Below, one piece after another: positions 23,264 to 35,619 of a stretch of 64,000 nt of DNA; within the stretch, counting starts at the first letter, position 1, and each line of letters opens with the position of its first letter. The notes under the pieces are model-generated. The model made no database searches, was not told the DNA's origin, and saw only the letters and a list, made by a program, of their open reading frames with translations. The stretch lies in contig OZ287698.1 of NCBI GenBank assembly GCA_965649825.1, forward strand, positions 248,001-312,000. The letters run 5' to 3'. Source of the stretch: Penicillus capitatus (taxonomy: Eukaryota; Chlorophyta). Position numbers and translations under genes: made by a program.

Positions 23264-26200
23264 TCATTCTTTTTTTGGATGTGTGAGGGAACAGGTGAGG
23301 ATTTGAGCAGCTGTCCTGTTTTCTTCCAGCTCTTCAGAATCCAAAGGAAGTCCAGTGACGAGGGAACGGTCGTGAACCAGCATCCATTCTGACAATCCCA
23401 AACAAAACAAACATTCAATTCATTGCAAGAGAGAAACAGAAGAGGGCATAATCGGCAAGCAGTTTTCTTAAATATAGCCATTGCTGTAGGTAATGTAAGG
23501 ATGAGGATAGTAACCGGGATTACCTTGGATGGAAGCACGATCGTACGTGATTCCATCCGCAGCCACGACGGGATCGGTGATTGGACGCCTGGACAGAGGG
23601 CAGATATAAGGCACACGATCTTCGTAGGAATGCATCTGAGGAGGAGGAGGCGGTTGAGGAATATCGAGAGGCGGCTTCAGGGCAGCGACATCCACTTCAT
23701 CAATTTCCCAGGGATCGTCAGGGATCCGGCTGAGAATGGTGCTGCTTTGAGGAGGGGGCGGCGGCGGTGGCGGCGGACCATTCGCCGAAAAGAAAGGACC
23801 TTGAACGAAGGACCAGGACGGATAGTTTGATTGGAGAGAGGCTGGAGGTTTGGCGCTCGGACTCTGGTTTGGTGTCGGCGATCCGCGACTGGAGCTTACG
23901 GAGTTCTTCGTGCGGAAATGGTTGCTCGTTGCGCCGCCGTTGGCAATCTCTTCTTTGAGCTCCGGAGGCAAGAGTGAATCGGGATCCATCTGATGGTACA
24001 TGAGCGCAGGAGGCTCGCCGAATCCGACCCTGCTGTCGTCTAGGACATCGTGAACGGCATCGGCAACCGAATCCAGATCCAAGTTGCCAGGGAGTTCCCA
24101 GTTCTGCGGTGATGTGACAGGCGGCGAAGGCGGCGGAAGCTCCACCCGATCAAAATTCCGAACGCTCCAGTCTGCCGAACGTCCTGGAAAGGGATACCCA
24201 GTTGGCAACGCTTCCAACGAGGCAGAATCGAGGGATCGTGCCGACAAGGCTGTGTTGACTGCCAGAGGTGGAAACCCACTCGAATCTCCCCACGGCTTTT
24301 CGGATTTGATATTCTTCCATGGAGATTCCACCCGACTCTCCCCACCTGTCCCGATCACTCGATGCGGCGACGTCAAGCTCCACGGATGATGTGACGTCTG
24401 TTTGCCTATCAGCTTCTCTTCAGCTTCCTCGCTCTTTTCAACGAGATGCACTTCTTCATCGAGGCTCAGCTGCTTCATCTTCTGCCGTAGTGGAGTGGCA
24501 AGGGCTCCCTTCAGTTCTGTGCTCCGTCCACTTGTCGCAGCAAGCTCCTTTGTCACCCACTTGAGCACTGGATCTTTGTTATCTTTCTCCTCGGGCTCCT
24601 CTGACGTATCTCTCTCTTCTGGAGGCGGTCTGTTTGCTCCCATACCTCCCGTCGGCTCCTTTGGTTCGTCAGCGATGGCCGCTCGCGTCAGGGCAGACGG
24701 TTTGCTTGTCCATGCGGCAGAAGTGTCAACGATAGTGGTGCTCTCGGCGAAGGGTAGAAAAGCCTTTCGACTGGAACTCACATTCACCACCTTGACCTCC
24801 GATTCCTGTTTCTGCACCTTGACTGTCTTCTTTTTGCCAACGGCTCCTTTGAGCACTTCCGTCTTCGGTTCCTGCGGCTTCTTATCCATCGTCGCTTTCA
24901 CAGCATCGACCCAGATCTGCGTCGATTCTGTTCGTCGAGGAGGAGACGGGGCGGGAATATCATCCTGTCCCGTTAGATCCGCCGCCTCGACGCTCGTTGG
25001 CGTGACAGATTTCTTTGGCACACTCTGTCCAGCCACCACAGCCGCCATCGTCAATGAACGATTGGGTGCATGACGTACAGACGTCTTCTCTTGTCCCCTC
25101 GATTCCGGAAAGCTGATCGAACGTGTCAAGCTCACGACAAGTTTCTTAGGACCTTTCGAAGGCGGATCTTTTGCCGCAAAGCTCGTAGCTGGGGGATGCA
25201 GCTTTTTGGATTCGGCAGGCGTCTTCACCAAGGCAGGCTGCGCTTGAGTCCGACGCCGAATGACCGTGACTGAAGTGCCGCGGCCTTTGCTCGGTTCTTC
25301 AGATTTTTCAAAGGCCACCGAGACAGGAGGCGTCTTCTTCACCGCAGCCGCCATGGATTCCGGCTCTTCTGGCGGCTTGATCACTTTCTGAGGAGTTTCC
25401 GCAGGCCGCGGTGCTGGTTGTCTGTTTTTTCTTTGCTTATTTTGCACCTCGCGTCTTTTTTGCCGCGTCTCCGCCAAGCTCGGCGGCGATTTGGTCTTCA
25501 GTTCTGGAAAGAGCGTCGGCGATTCCACCGGACGTCGTTCTCTGCCTTTCATAATCACTCGAGGAAAGGCGTCTATATACTCCTCGTCCTTTTCGCTCTT
25601 CTTCTCATCCTCGTCCTCCTTCTCTGTCACCTCATCGACCTCCTCTGTCTACACGTATCCCCTCGTTTAAGTGACCATCACACAGGAGACCGTGCACGAT
25701 ATACCTTGTCAGAAGGAATGGGGGATTTGCTGACCTTCTGTGGCAGTTCTTTGCGTTGATCCGTGATGGAATGGTTCTTGCGTCTCTTGTCTTTATTTCT
25801 CTTGCCCTTCTGTCGCTGATCGCCCTGTTTCTTTTCCTTTTCTTCCTCGGCCAAGAGCTCGGCCATAATGGCATCTGCCTGTGCCTGGCGCTGTTTGAGC
25901 TCCTCTTCTGTCGGAATCGATTCGGAAGACTCCGTCGGTTTTGCCTTGCGATGCTTCGCCCTTTCTGCAATTCTTAACCGGCCGTCGACATAACTGGCCA
26001 TCAGATTCGACTTCCGGCACAACATCTTGGCCACATCCAGGTCCCCTTTCTGCCTCCAAGGTGCCCCGTGCTGTACAAGAAGCAAAACGACTTCAAAGAA
26101 GCCATTGCTGGCGGCTGAGTGAATCGCCTGATGTCCTTTAGCATTCTTGATATGAATATCACAGTTTGCATTCAGCAACAGCCGAGCAAGGTCCTGACTC

Positions 26201-29200
26201 CCTGCGCACATACAAGCCTGTATAGAGAGCGATTGACTGGTTCTTTACCTTTGCAAGCAGCAATGTGCAGAGGCGTGTTGCCTGCCGAATTCTGTATATC
26301 TACATCGCAGTCGGCTGCAATTAAGGCCTTTGTTGTCTCATAGTGTCCATTGTTCACAGCATTATGGATCGCAGCAATGCTATTGGTTGCTTGAAAATCC
26401 ACTTCGGCGCCTGCCTCGGACAGACGCTTGACCACAAAAGAATGTCCATGACTGGCGGCAATGTGCAATGCCGTGCACTCATTGGCACAGATGGTATCCA
26501 CTTCGGCATGGTGCTCCAGCAACGTGTTCACAGCATCCAGATTCCCATTGCTCGCAGCACTGTACAGTGCCGTACAGGCAACAGAGCCATTGCTCATCTG
26601 ATTGACCGGAATGCCTTTCTGAATCAACAACCGAATCACGGGCAGTTTTCCAGAAGAGGCGGCATAGTGCAATGGAGTGGATCCCGATGTCGTGCAATAG
26701 TTCTTCAGCGCACCTAAAAGGCAACGGTAGATTGCAGATTTCTCCTACAGAGGCCAGACCTTCGTCGATGAGCTTCTCCACGGTTTTCAAATGGCCTTCT
26801 GCAGCGGCTTTGTGAATCGGCATCATTCCATCGGAGCTTGTGATAAACATATCCGCTTCTTTGTTCAGCAGCCATTCCACCAATTCCTGCTGCCCTAATG
26901 ACAGCAGTGGACATGAGAAGGAGGCAGAGAGGAGAAGACATGCCTGTTTCTGCTGCATAATGAAGGGGCGTGCATCCTTCCGCGTCGCGAGCGTTGACAT
27001 CGCAGTTTCCAGATTCAAGAAGGGATTTCACAATGTCCTCCATTTTCATTTGGATACCCAAATGGAGTCCGGTGAGTTCTTTCACATCTTGTTCCTTAGC
27101 ACCTTCCAACAGCTTCGTCACCACATCGACATATCCCTTTGCCGCCGCCAGATGGACAGGACTGAAGCCCTCTGCATCTTTCCTGTGGATATCGGAGCCC
27201 TTCTTGACCATGGCCTCTACAAAGGCACAGACGGCTCGCAGTTCACCTCGCTCGGCCGCTCGATGCAGCGGCAAATGCCCCCTCCTGTCACAAACGTCAT
27301 ACGGCACCCCTGCCTTCCCAAGCAATCCTATGATCGTCTCGTTTCCACTGTTGGCAGCCCAATGCATCGAAGTGGCCTCGTCATGATCCCGTAGATCCGG
27401 ATCGACATTCATTTCTAGAAACTTTGTCACCAGATCCACACAACCCACACCGGCAGCATACATCAGAGCATTGCAGCCCAGATCATCCACGACATGGATA
27501 TCGGCCTGCTTCTCCAGAAGCATGTTCACAATGATATTGTGCTGATCGCATTCTTTCATCGTCCACTGCCGCAATCGCCTTGGCTCCGAAAGAAGGGTCG
27601 TCAATTTCTTGGTATCCCTCCCCGATGCTCCCGAAGCGTAATGCACAGGTTCCAGTCCATCTGGTCCCTTCCCTCGGACACTGTAGCCGGCCTTGATCAG
27701 ATAGGACGTCACCGATACATGCCCCAGCTCGCAAGCCACGTGCAGTGCGTTCATGACATCGACAGACCCCTGAACTTGATCGTGCTGTGCTGCACCTGCT
27801 AAACAATCGTCTTCAGAAAACGCAAGGCCTGATGAGAAGAGACATCTGAAGAGGAGTCTGCCGACAATTTCTGGATTGCCACCCTCCACGGCATAGTGCA
27901 GAAGACCAAATCCCCGTCTGTCTTTGTCCGCCACATTGCACCCTTCGCCAGGGAAAAGCAGATTGAAGATATGCGGATCATCCGTAAAGGCAGCGTAGTG
28001 CAGCGCTGTGCATCCATCGATGTCTTTGATGCTCGTATCGCATTCCTGGCCCAGCAGCGCCTTGACCATATGGACTCCATGATGCAGCGTGGCAATGTGT
28101 AGAGGCGTCTGACGGTTGTTGTTGACAGCATTGAGATCGGCTCCCTGATTGACGAGCATAACCAAGGTAGGCAAAGATGACTACAAGCATCCACCCCCTT
28201 GCCGATGGACGGTGATCACGAGGGAGGGACCTACGCCTTCGCAGACATGGTGCAGAATGGTGTTGCCTTTGTTGTCTTTGAGATTGACGATCTCCGATTC
28301 CACACGACCGACCATCATGGTCAACACCTTCTCGTGGCCACGTTCCGCAGCGAGATGCAACGCCGTTTGCTGATTTCCATTCAATGCCCTGATCCACGGC
28401 ACTGACGAAAAGGAAGGAGGTGGTATGGCGTGTCTTCAGACCTGATATTGGCGCCGTGATCGACAAGGGCCTTCACCACAGATGCGCTTCCGGAAGCAGC
28501 GGCACAGTGCAATGCCGTCATTCCTGCATGACTCTTTGCCTCGATATTGCACCCTCGACTCAGAAACATCTCCAGGATCTGCGGGACACACATGGGCTGG
28601 GGTGGATGGTGGGATTGGAGGTACTTTGAGATTGCCTCCTTCAGCGGCAGCGTGCCAAGGTGTACAGCCATTGTCATCTCTCACACAGATGTCACAGTCA
28701 CGCTTCAGCAGTTCATAGACAACCTATAGGGCCCGCCATACAAGACTGTGCTTCCCTTGAGAGATCGTCTGTTTACCTTCGCAGCGCCTGTAGGTTTTGC
28801 GATGGCTGCAATGTGAAGCGGCGTTCGTCCATTGTTCGTTCGTGCAGACGGATCGCATCCCAGCTTCAGCAGTTTGTTCACAATATCCCAACTCCCTCCC
28901 GTCGCTGCCGAATGCAGTAATGTCTTCCCTTCAGCATCTGCTGTCATCGAATTGCAGCCGGCCTACAAAACACCCCCTTCCGTTCATCCGTCCCTGCCAA
29001 TGGTGTTTGAAAGACCGCCAGGAGAATGTTGAAAGCTTCCAAGTGTCCACCCTCTGCAGCGCATTGTAGGGGGCTCAGTCCTCTGCAATCCTCTTTCTGT
29101 ATGTTTGCTCCCTCGGCCAACAGCTGTTTAATGACAGGTGCATGACCCTTGATGGCTGCCAGATGCAGTGCCGTACTACCTCCTCCGTTTCGCACCATCG

Positions 29201-31851
29201 TCTCACCTCCTTGCATATCATGATAGAATCCAGCATGCAGCAGTTTCTCCAGAACAGATACATAGCCTTTGTAAGCAGCCAAATGCCCCGGCGTCAGTCC
29301 ATCGTTATCGAACTTTGACACGGGACAGCCTTGAATCCACGCAGCACAGATTACACGCTGACTGGACAAACGGACGACGGCATGATATTACCTGCAATGA
29401 TCAGATTGCCCACTGCTTCGACGTGACCAGCATAAGCGGCATAATGCAACGCTGTCGATCCCGAGAGATCAACAACATCGATCTTGCACCCTCTGCGCAC
29501 ACAGATGGCGTGTATCTGGTGAGAAGAGATCAATTGCGAGTGTACTTTGGCCAGAGGAGATCGATGATGTTCGATCGTCCTTTTGCAGCGGCGTGATGCA
29601 ATGCTGTCAGTCCATGAGCGTCTGCGGCGTCGACGTTGATGCCGTCCATCTTCAGCAGACATGCCACGATGTGTTTGTGACCCCGATTGGCTGCGATGTG
29701 CAACGCCGTACATCCGTTCTCGTTCTTTGCTTCCAAATCGATTTCTGCATTTTTCAACAGGATCTCTACGACAGTTTTGTGGCCATAGTATGCAGCCAGG
29801 TGAAGCGCATTGCAGTATTTGAAACTCAGCGGATCAACCAGACACAGTCTCTCAAACATCACGTTTCGTGGATCTGGTGATGCGCGGCACCTACTAGAGG
29901 ATCCCGTGTCCATGCCCCTTCTTTGGGACGACGCCTCCATCACTCCCCGCTGTGGCGATTTCTCAAAAGATCGCCAATCCTTGTTCTTGCTAAAGCCATC
30001 TGAACAGAAAGAAGATGCCCATAGACTGTGACAGTCTCCCATATCTGAAGTGCCAGAGGATTGATTTAACAGATCGATCGGCAAGACCCGTTTCGGATCG
30101 CAGCCATGTTGCAGAAGTTGCTCAACGATCTCTGCCCGTCCAGCCATAGCAGCAACGTGCAGAGGACACCGCCCATGATCATCCACCCGATCAATGATAT
30201 GCTAAACACACAATCTCACTCTTTCTCACACTTATTGTTTCCGTCACCCTACCCGTGTCTCCGTCGAACAGAGAGGTGCTTCGGAAGACGGTAGTGGTGG
30301 TGGTTGGCTTAACGGATCGCCTCCTCCGATTCCTTGCCGTCCACTTGAAGACCGGCTCGCTGTCAGTGTCCCTTTGGAAGCCGAATCCATGGCCTGTGCC
30401 CGCGTCATCATGAACAACGATGTCTTTTGAGATGCCTCGCGCATTCGATCGTTCTTTACGGAACCCGAAGATCTTCCTTGCTTCGGCGAGTGACCTCCTT
30501 CATCTTCTCTCTTGAACTTGGACTCCCCTAATCCATCTGTCGCCTTCTCCACGACCCCACCATCGCGTTTGGTCTCCATACCATCATCGAGTTTCGCCCG
30601 TGCAGAGAACGGAGCAACGGGCGATGTCATGCCGTGCAGCTGATTGGAAGGGACTCTCGATGAAAAGACAGGTGTAGCTTGCCGCGATCCGTGACGTCGT
30701 CCCTTTGTCTTTACTGCCTTATTCACTTTTCCAGAAGCTTCCGCCGTAAAATGCTTGTGAACTCGCTTGTGCGGATGATGCGGATCATCGATATCCACCG
30801 CCATTCCTGTCTCCTCCATGACCCACTCACGCGGCGGCGTCCCTTCCAACGACGTCGAGATGCCGCTGCCAAAGAGACTGAAGATACTGGACGTGTTGGC
30901 AGGATAGGGATAACTATTGCCGGTCGATGGCGCCGCCGGCGTTCCAGATCCAAAGGCCTTGAACGAGGTGCCATTCTCATTGCCCGTCGCCGCAAAAGAG
31001 TATCCCTGAAACAGACTAGCGGGAGATGGACCTGTCGAACTGCTGTATTCGATCGGGATCCGAAACGTCGGTTGGTTTGTAATACCCGACACCTGCTTCG
31101 ATGGAATGCTTCGGGTCCGTGCTTCAAACGTGGCAGAACTGCCCGTGATCTCAATCCGCTGCTCGATGGTTTGAACATGTTGCTTGTCATTGGCAGCAGC
31201 ACTGAGCACGTTGCGATCCTCCCCTTGCCGCTTTGTGCCTCCCGTTCGTTTCACTTTCAGCCGCTCCTGTCGTGAGCCGGATGGCGGCGGATGCTTGTTT
31301 GGCATCTGTCCACGCATGACCATGTGAAGATTCTCCCAGTCAAATCCTGGAAAGCCGTCCAGATCCAGCTTCTCTAGAAGAGGATTCAGATCCGGCAGAT
31401 TGCGATTCCACGATGGATGATAGAGCTCCTCATCGACCATCATCTCGTCAGCATCGTCCGACAATCGCAGACCGGGAGGCGGCAGTCTTTCTTCTCGGGA
31501 CAGTCCTCGACTTCGCAATTGTTCTGTGGCCGAAGCTCTTTTGGTGCGTTCTTGGCTGACGGAGTATTTTGTTTCGCCGTTTGGCATTTCATCTTCGACC
31601 GAATCTGGTTGGAAGCTCCCAAATGTCAACGAATTGCCGCACGGTGCGGTGGACTGTTGTGACGCCTCCATGGTGCGTGGCTCTGAGATGGGATACTCCT
31701 TCTCATGGTCCTTCGCTTGCGACGAAGCCCACCGCAGAATCGCCGGCACATCTTCCGGATAGCTGCTCCTCCAATCCGGTCCATAAGCATTCTCCAGATA
31801 CGGCGCCCAATTTTCTTGCACAAATTGTTCCCACAAGTCGTTATCATGCAT
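23264..31851 (-). CDS. Giant multi-ankyrin protein with C-terminal U-box
   Basis: More than ten exons form one gene. Exon 31851-30244 gives a disordered N-terminal half-kilodalton region starting MHDNDLWEQF. Exons between about 30.2 and 25.7 kb encode more than twenty ankyrin repeats (TALHxAA/TPLHIAA units). A charged coiled-coil with ELLAEEEKEKK follows. Exon 25630 to 23524 is a long low-complexity region rich in P, S, K and E with a nine-proline run. The C-terminus is a U-box (PYICPLSRRPITDPVVAADG...TYDRASIQEW-MLVHDRSLVTGLPLDSEEL) completed by splicing a 135-nt intron (23389-23523). U-boxes recruit E2 enzymes, so a ubiquitin ligase with an ankyrin scaffold is inferred. Several exon edges are not resolved. 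Confidence 0.75.
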
Positions 31852-33295
31852 CTAATAACATTAAACGCATTCATGCATCGTCCTAGCTGGCCTAAGATCT
31901 CACTTGATGCAGCACGACGCGACGAGCCTGTTCAGATGATGGTCGATGGTTGGCTTCCCAATTTCTGGAACCACTCATAGTACAACAAACACTACGGCCA
32001 AACATCCTTTCGTTTGCGCGATGGTTGGCTCGAAGCGTGGGCATTATCGACAAGACACGTCACGCATCACCGTTTCAGCTAGAACTGCGATACGTCACTG
32101 CGGTTGCTCGGAACAGAGCCCGTCGTTTGTGCATGGAACGTAACGGCGACTTCGAGATTTCGACGGAGAAACAACGAGGGTTGCTCGAGACGCGTCTTCG
32201 CTCCGAGAATCTCACGCGACGTGCCGGGGTGCCGAGTCATGAGGCAGCATACCTTGCGATTTTTCTTTTGTCGGCTCTTTACCGTCACGACACTTCTTCG
32301 CAAGTCGACAGAGTTGGTGCTCGCTGTGAGCGAACGAATAGCGAAATCCAATAATAACGTGTAGAAGAAGGCTATCATTGCATGATGGACCTGGCGATAC
32401 AGTCGTACGAAAAGGAAGATAGGGATCTGTTGATATCTATCTTCGCAATGCTGTTGGCCCTTTGACACGCTTCCAACCAGCCAGCCGTTATCGCGTTTCT
32501 GACGAATGTCGATGACTTTGACATTCTCCGAACGCAAGTGCTTTGAGCGGAGACGTCGGAGGAACGGTTACCTGCAGCAGCGGCATGACTTCTTGCCGAA
32601 TTTGGTTATCGTCATCATCGGTCGGCACCGATCCTCAGAGTGACCAACTCAACGATGCCGTGTTCGGTTGAAGACATACCAGTTCCGAAGTCCGTTAACA
32701 TGTTCACCCAACCACCCTCTTGCGATGGACCCATTCATGTGCTTGCAGAAACAGCTGCCGTCTAGTTTGCTGAGGCTCGACTTCATCCGGACGCAAACCG
32801 CTGTGGAGATGTATGCATGCATCTGTACCAATCTGGTATTCTGTTAAATATCACTCAAGGCAGCTGAGCAGCTGATCGAAACGGCATCGCATCTTATCAA
32901 GACACATGCTAAACGATTGGATTTGAAGAACGTGCTCCACATGCAGCTGATTAAACAAAGTCAAAATGTCCTGTACGAGGAGAACGAAGATCGCTTCTGG
33001 GAACGCTGGCTCGTGGCTGATGCCGTATTCGATCCATCTAAAGTAGACCCTCCCATGCGTCCAAGCCTAACTAAGAGAGCGCATTGCTCTTTCGTCCCGA
33101 TAGGCATACATCCCGCCGTCTCTTGAGTCTATCCATCGTATGTCGTTCACAAAGCACATTACTGGCGTCTGAGTGACATTCACTTGAACTATACGTTCCA
33201 GACGGCGACAAAAGGTGATGTTGCTCTTCACTCATTCGCACGCATCATCGATTTTTCCGAGGCAGTGAGTCTGGATGAGATCGAAGGGGCTTATT
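31852..33295. other. Intergenic, unassigned frames
   Basis: Plus-strand frames at 31,950-32,354 and 32,857-33,126 look somewhat protein-like (the latter has NVLYEENEDRFWERWL), but stops interrupt them and I recognise no family. They may be decayed exons linked to the fragment at 33,296. Confidence 0.35.
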
Positions 33296-33586
33296 GAATA
33301 AGTTGATGATGAGAGTTCGGTTTTGGGTGGACACGAGTGCCTATTTGATGATCATATGATATCGACAATCCGGGAGGCTGTCAAGAGTATTGCCGAAACG
33401 ATTAACTTCGCTAATCATGCGACGTTTTCGCTTTATGAAACAAAACCATTCGAAGCGACAGAGAATGGAGAGCTCGTGAATAGACAAAAGCATCTCGAAG
33501 GGGATCTGTGCATTGCTGACATCATTTCGCAGAAAGAGGACAAGGAAGAAACCTACTTGCTTCTCAAGAAACATATGTTCGGGTGA
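33296..33586 (+). pseudogene. Gene fragment resembling a FERM/RA ubiquitin-like fold
   Basis: The frame ending at 33586 reads HMISTIREAVKSIAETINF, then FSLYET and LLLKKHMF. This pattern, an induction helix, a SLYE strand and a terminal LLKKxxF strand, is seen in RA and FERM F1 domains of MyTH4-FERM proteins. No neighbouring exon completes a domain, and stops lie on both sides, so a decayed fragment is likelier than a gene. The family match is tentative. Confidence 0.3.
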
Positions 33587-33942
33587 GATCATCTCTCTGT
33601 TGATCGAAGGGTCTATGAATGTGTGTCCGATCATCGGTAGACCACAAGATGAATGCATACATTATGAAACCCGTTTCTTTGTTGCTGTCTTACATACAAG
33701 CGCAGCATGACTCTTTTAAACAAAAATTATTCGGTCGTCTGGGACGATTCGCTGCAAGTGACACTGATGTGACAGCAGAATTCGGCGTACTCCTTCCGCC
33801 TGTGTATCGTACGTGTACATAGCGTACACGTCTGAATGCAAGAAGAGGCTTCGTCAAACACTACGACGACGTTCCATTGACGACGGTTACTTTTCAATCC
33901 GTTGCAGAAGCAACAGAACCTCCTCGAAGCGGACCTTATCGC

Positions 33943-35619
33943 ATGGCGAATGAGACGGTCTCTGGAGAAATACGACCTAGTTTCAGTCCCTTCGACTACA
34001 TTGGCCGCCTATTCGAGGAGGAGAACTGGTTTCTTCGAAAAGTACTCACCTACCTAATCGACGACGGCCTTCACGAGTGTCGCCGCGTGTGTCGTGAATG
34101 GAACGCCGTATGCAATACCTTACCTGTCAAGCTTCGACAAATGCCTCCAGAACATCTGAGCAAAGTGTTGGCCACTTTTCCCAACGCTGTCGAAGTCTCG
34201 TGCGCTGGCGCTTTCCCTTCAGATGACCTCGCTATTGCTCGACAGCTGGCGGGTATGTCCTCACTTAAACACCTAAATCTGCTGAAGTACGCCACCGATC
34301 CAATGAGCGCCGGAGTGGAAATCTATCATACAGAAACACTCACTCGACTGCAGTCACTGGGAGTGTACCTTGATACGGCATCATTTGAGAATTTCCGCAA
34401 TGCGTTTCCGTACTTAACAGGACTGAGAAAACTGGGCGTGGTTGGCATGGATATCCCGTATGGCGATCTCCCATCATCGACCCCATTTGAAGAACTCAAT
34501 GAACTCCATGAACTCACTCTGTCCAGCGGGTCACTGAAGAATGGAAGCAATCAGATCATGTTCCCTGCACCTGCACTGACAAAGTTAACAGTGAACGTTG
34601 AGATTTTCACAAACATGTCCGTGCCCGAACTCCTTGCAGTAAGATGTCACTTACTTCCAGTTTCATCCTCGTTAATCATTCTTCTGTCTTTTCAGACTGT
34701 TGGGCATTACGCTGGCACTCTCCGATCTTTGAATCTGAGAAATGTTTGTGAGAGATCCGTGGAGCCTTCAAGGATGTGGACAGGTTTGAAGTGCCTTGGT
34801 CAACTTGAAGTGCTCGAAATGTACATTAATGAGGTTCAGCCAGAAGAATCTCTCGATTCGCTCTTCTCAGTCGTCGCATCAATCGATACCCTGAGAAGTC
34901 TCGCTCTGTTCATGCATTTTTACCAGAGACATTCCATCGGCGACGTCTTCTGTTCTCTGAAAAATCTACAGTCGCTCAGCCTGATGGTGTACACTTCATT
35001 GAGGCCCAGGTGCGTTTCAGTCTGCGTTTCACAATTGACGCACCTGACAGCTCTGAGGCTCATCGGAGTATCTATCCGAGGAAGCTTTCTTCCTCTCAGC
35101 GAACTGAAGTGTCTTTCTATGAGCAAGTTGCCATGTGTATGGGAGGATCCGAGCAATGCACTCGTGCACATGACCAACCTGACAGAGTTGCAGTGGACTG
35201 ACCAACACCGGTCCATTCTGTCGAACCATATACTGTCCCAGCTGAAGAGTCTCCAAAGTCTGTCCCTTGCTGCGCGAGACGATCTGGATCCTGAGGCCTT
35301 CCAGTCTCTCGCCTCGTTTCCTGATCTAACGACTCTCGCTTACTGGAATTCAACAAAAAAAGCTGGACTGGACAGTTTCCGAAAACAGTTCACTGTGCTG
35401 ACGCAGCTTCAGGAACTCAGACTTCGGTGCGGAGGACAGATGAGTCAGGAATTCGACGTTCTCGGCCTTTTCGGCGAAGGCACGTTTCCTCGACTCAGAT
35501 ATCTTATGATATGGAATCCGAAGCAGAAGAGAGGCGACGAACAGATGCTGTTTAACAGGTTTCCGTGTTTGAAATCCTACATGCCGAATGAACCAAGGAT
35601 TCGAATAGCAAGGGTGTGA
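33943..35619 (+). CDS. F-box/leucine-rich-repeat protein, copy B
   Basis: This close paralogue of copy A has the same F-box (WFLRKVLTYLIDDG, CRRVCREWN), LRR run and identical C-terminal residues KSYMPNEPRIRIARV. I start it at the ATG shared with the other copies (33943); the frame is open 22 codons further upstream. A 57-nt intron (34639-34695) sits at the same place as in copy A, again a multiple of three without a stop. Substitutions between A and B concentrate in the LRRs, while the F-box is nearly unchanged, which is the expected pattern for adaptor F-box families with changing targets. This is an inference from reading, not a test of selection. Confidence 0.75.
   Translation: MANETVSGEIRPSFSPFDYIGRLFEEENWFLRKVLTYLIDDGLHECRRVCREWNAVCNTLPVKLRQMPPEHLSKVLATFPNAVEVSCAGAFPSDDLAIARQLAGMSSLKHLNLLKYATDPMSAGVEIYHTETLTRLQSLGVYLDTASFENFRNAFPYLTGLRKLGVVGMDIPYGDLPSSTPFEELNELHELTLSSGSLKNGSNQIMFPAPALTKLTVNVEIFTNMSVPELLAVRCHLLPVSSSLIILLSFQTVGHYAGTLRSLNLRNVCERSVEPSRMWTGLKCLGQLEVLEMYINEVQPEESLDSLFSVVASIDTLRSLALFMHFYQRHSIGDVFCSLKNLQSLSLMVYTSLRPRCVSVCVSQLTHLTALRLIGVSIRGSFLPLSELKCLSMSKLPCVWEDPSNALVHMTNLTELQWTDQHRSILSNHILSQLKSLQSLSLAARDDLDPEAFQSLASFPDLTTLAYWNSTKKAGLDSFRKQFTVLTQLQELRLRCGGQMSQEFDVLGLFGEGTFPRLRYLMIWNPKQKRGDEQMLFNRFPCLKSYMPNEPRIRIARV

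Noticed and set aside
23380-23530. Frameshift in the U-box of the ankyrin gene
   Set aside because: First suspected on a hasty reading; the actual bases (AATGGATGCTGG after the acceptor) restore the frame exactly.
24402-25073. 223-codon plus-strand frame opposite the ankyrin/U-box exon
   Set aside because: It is an antisense shadow, serine-rich by reverse complement of the S/P/K-rich exon.
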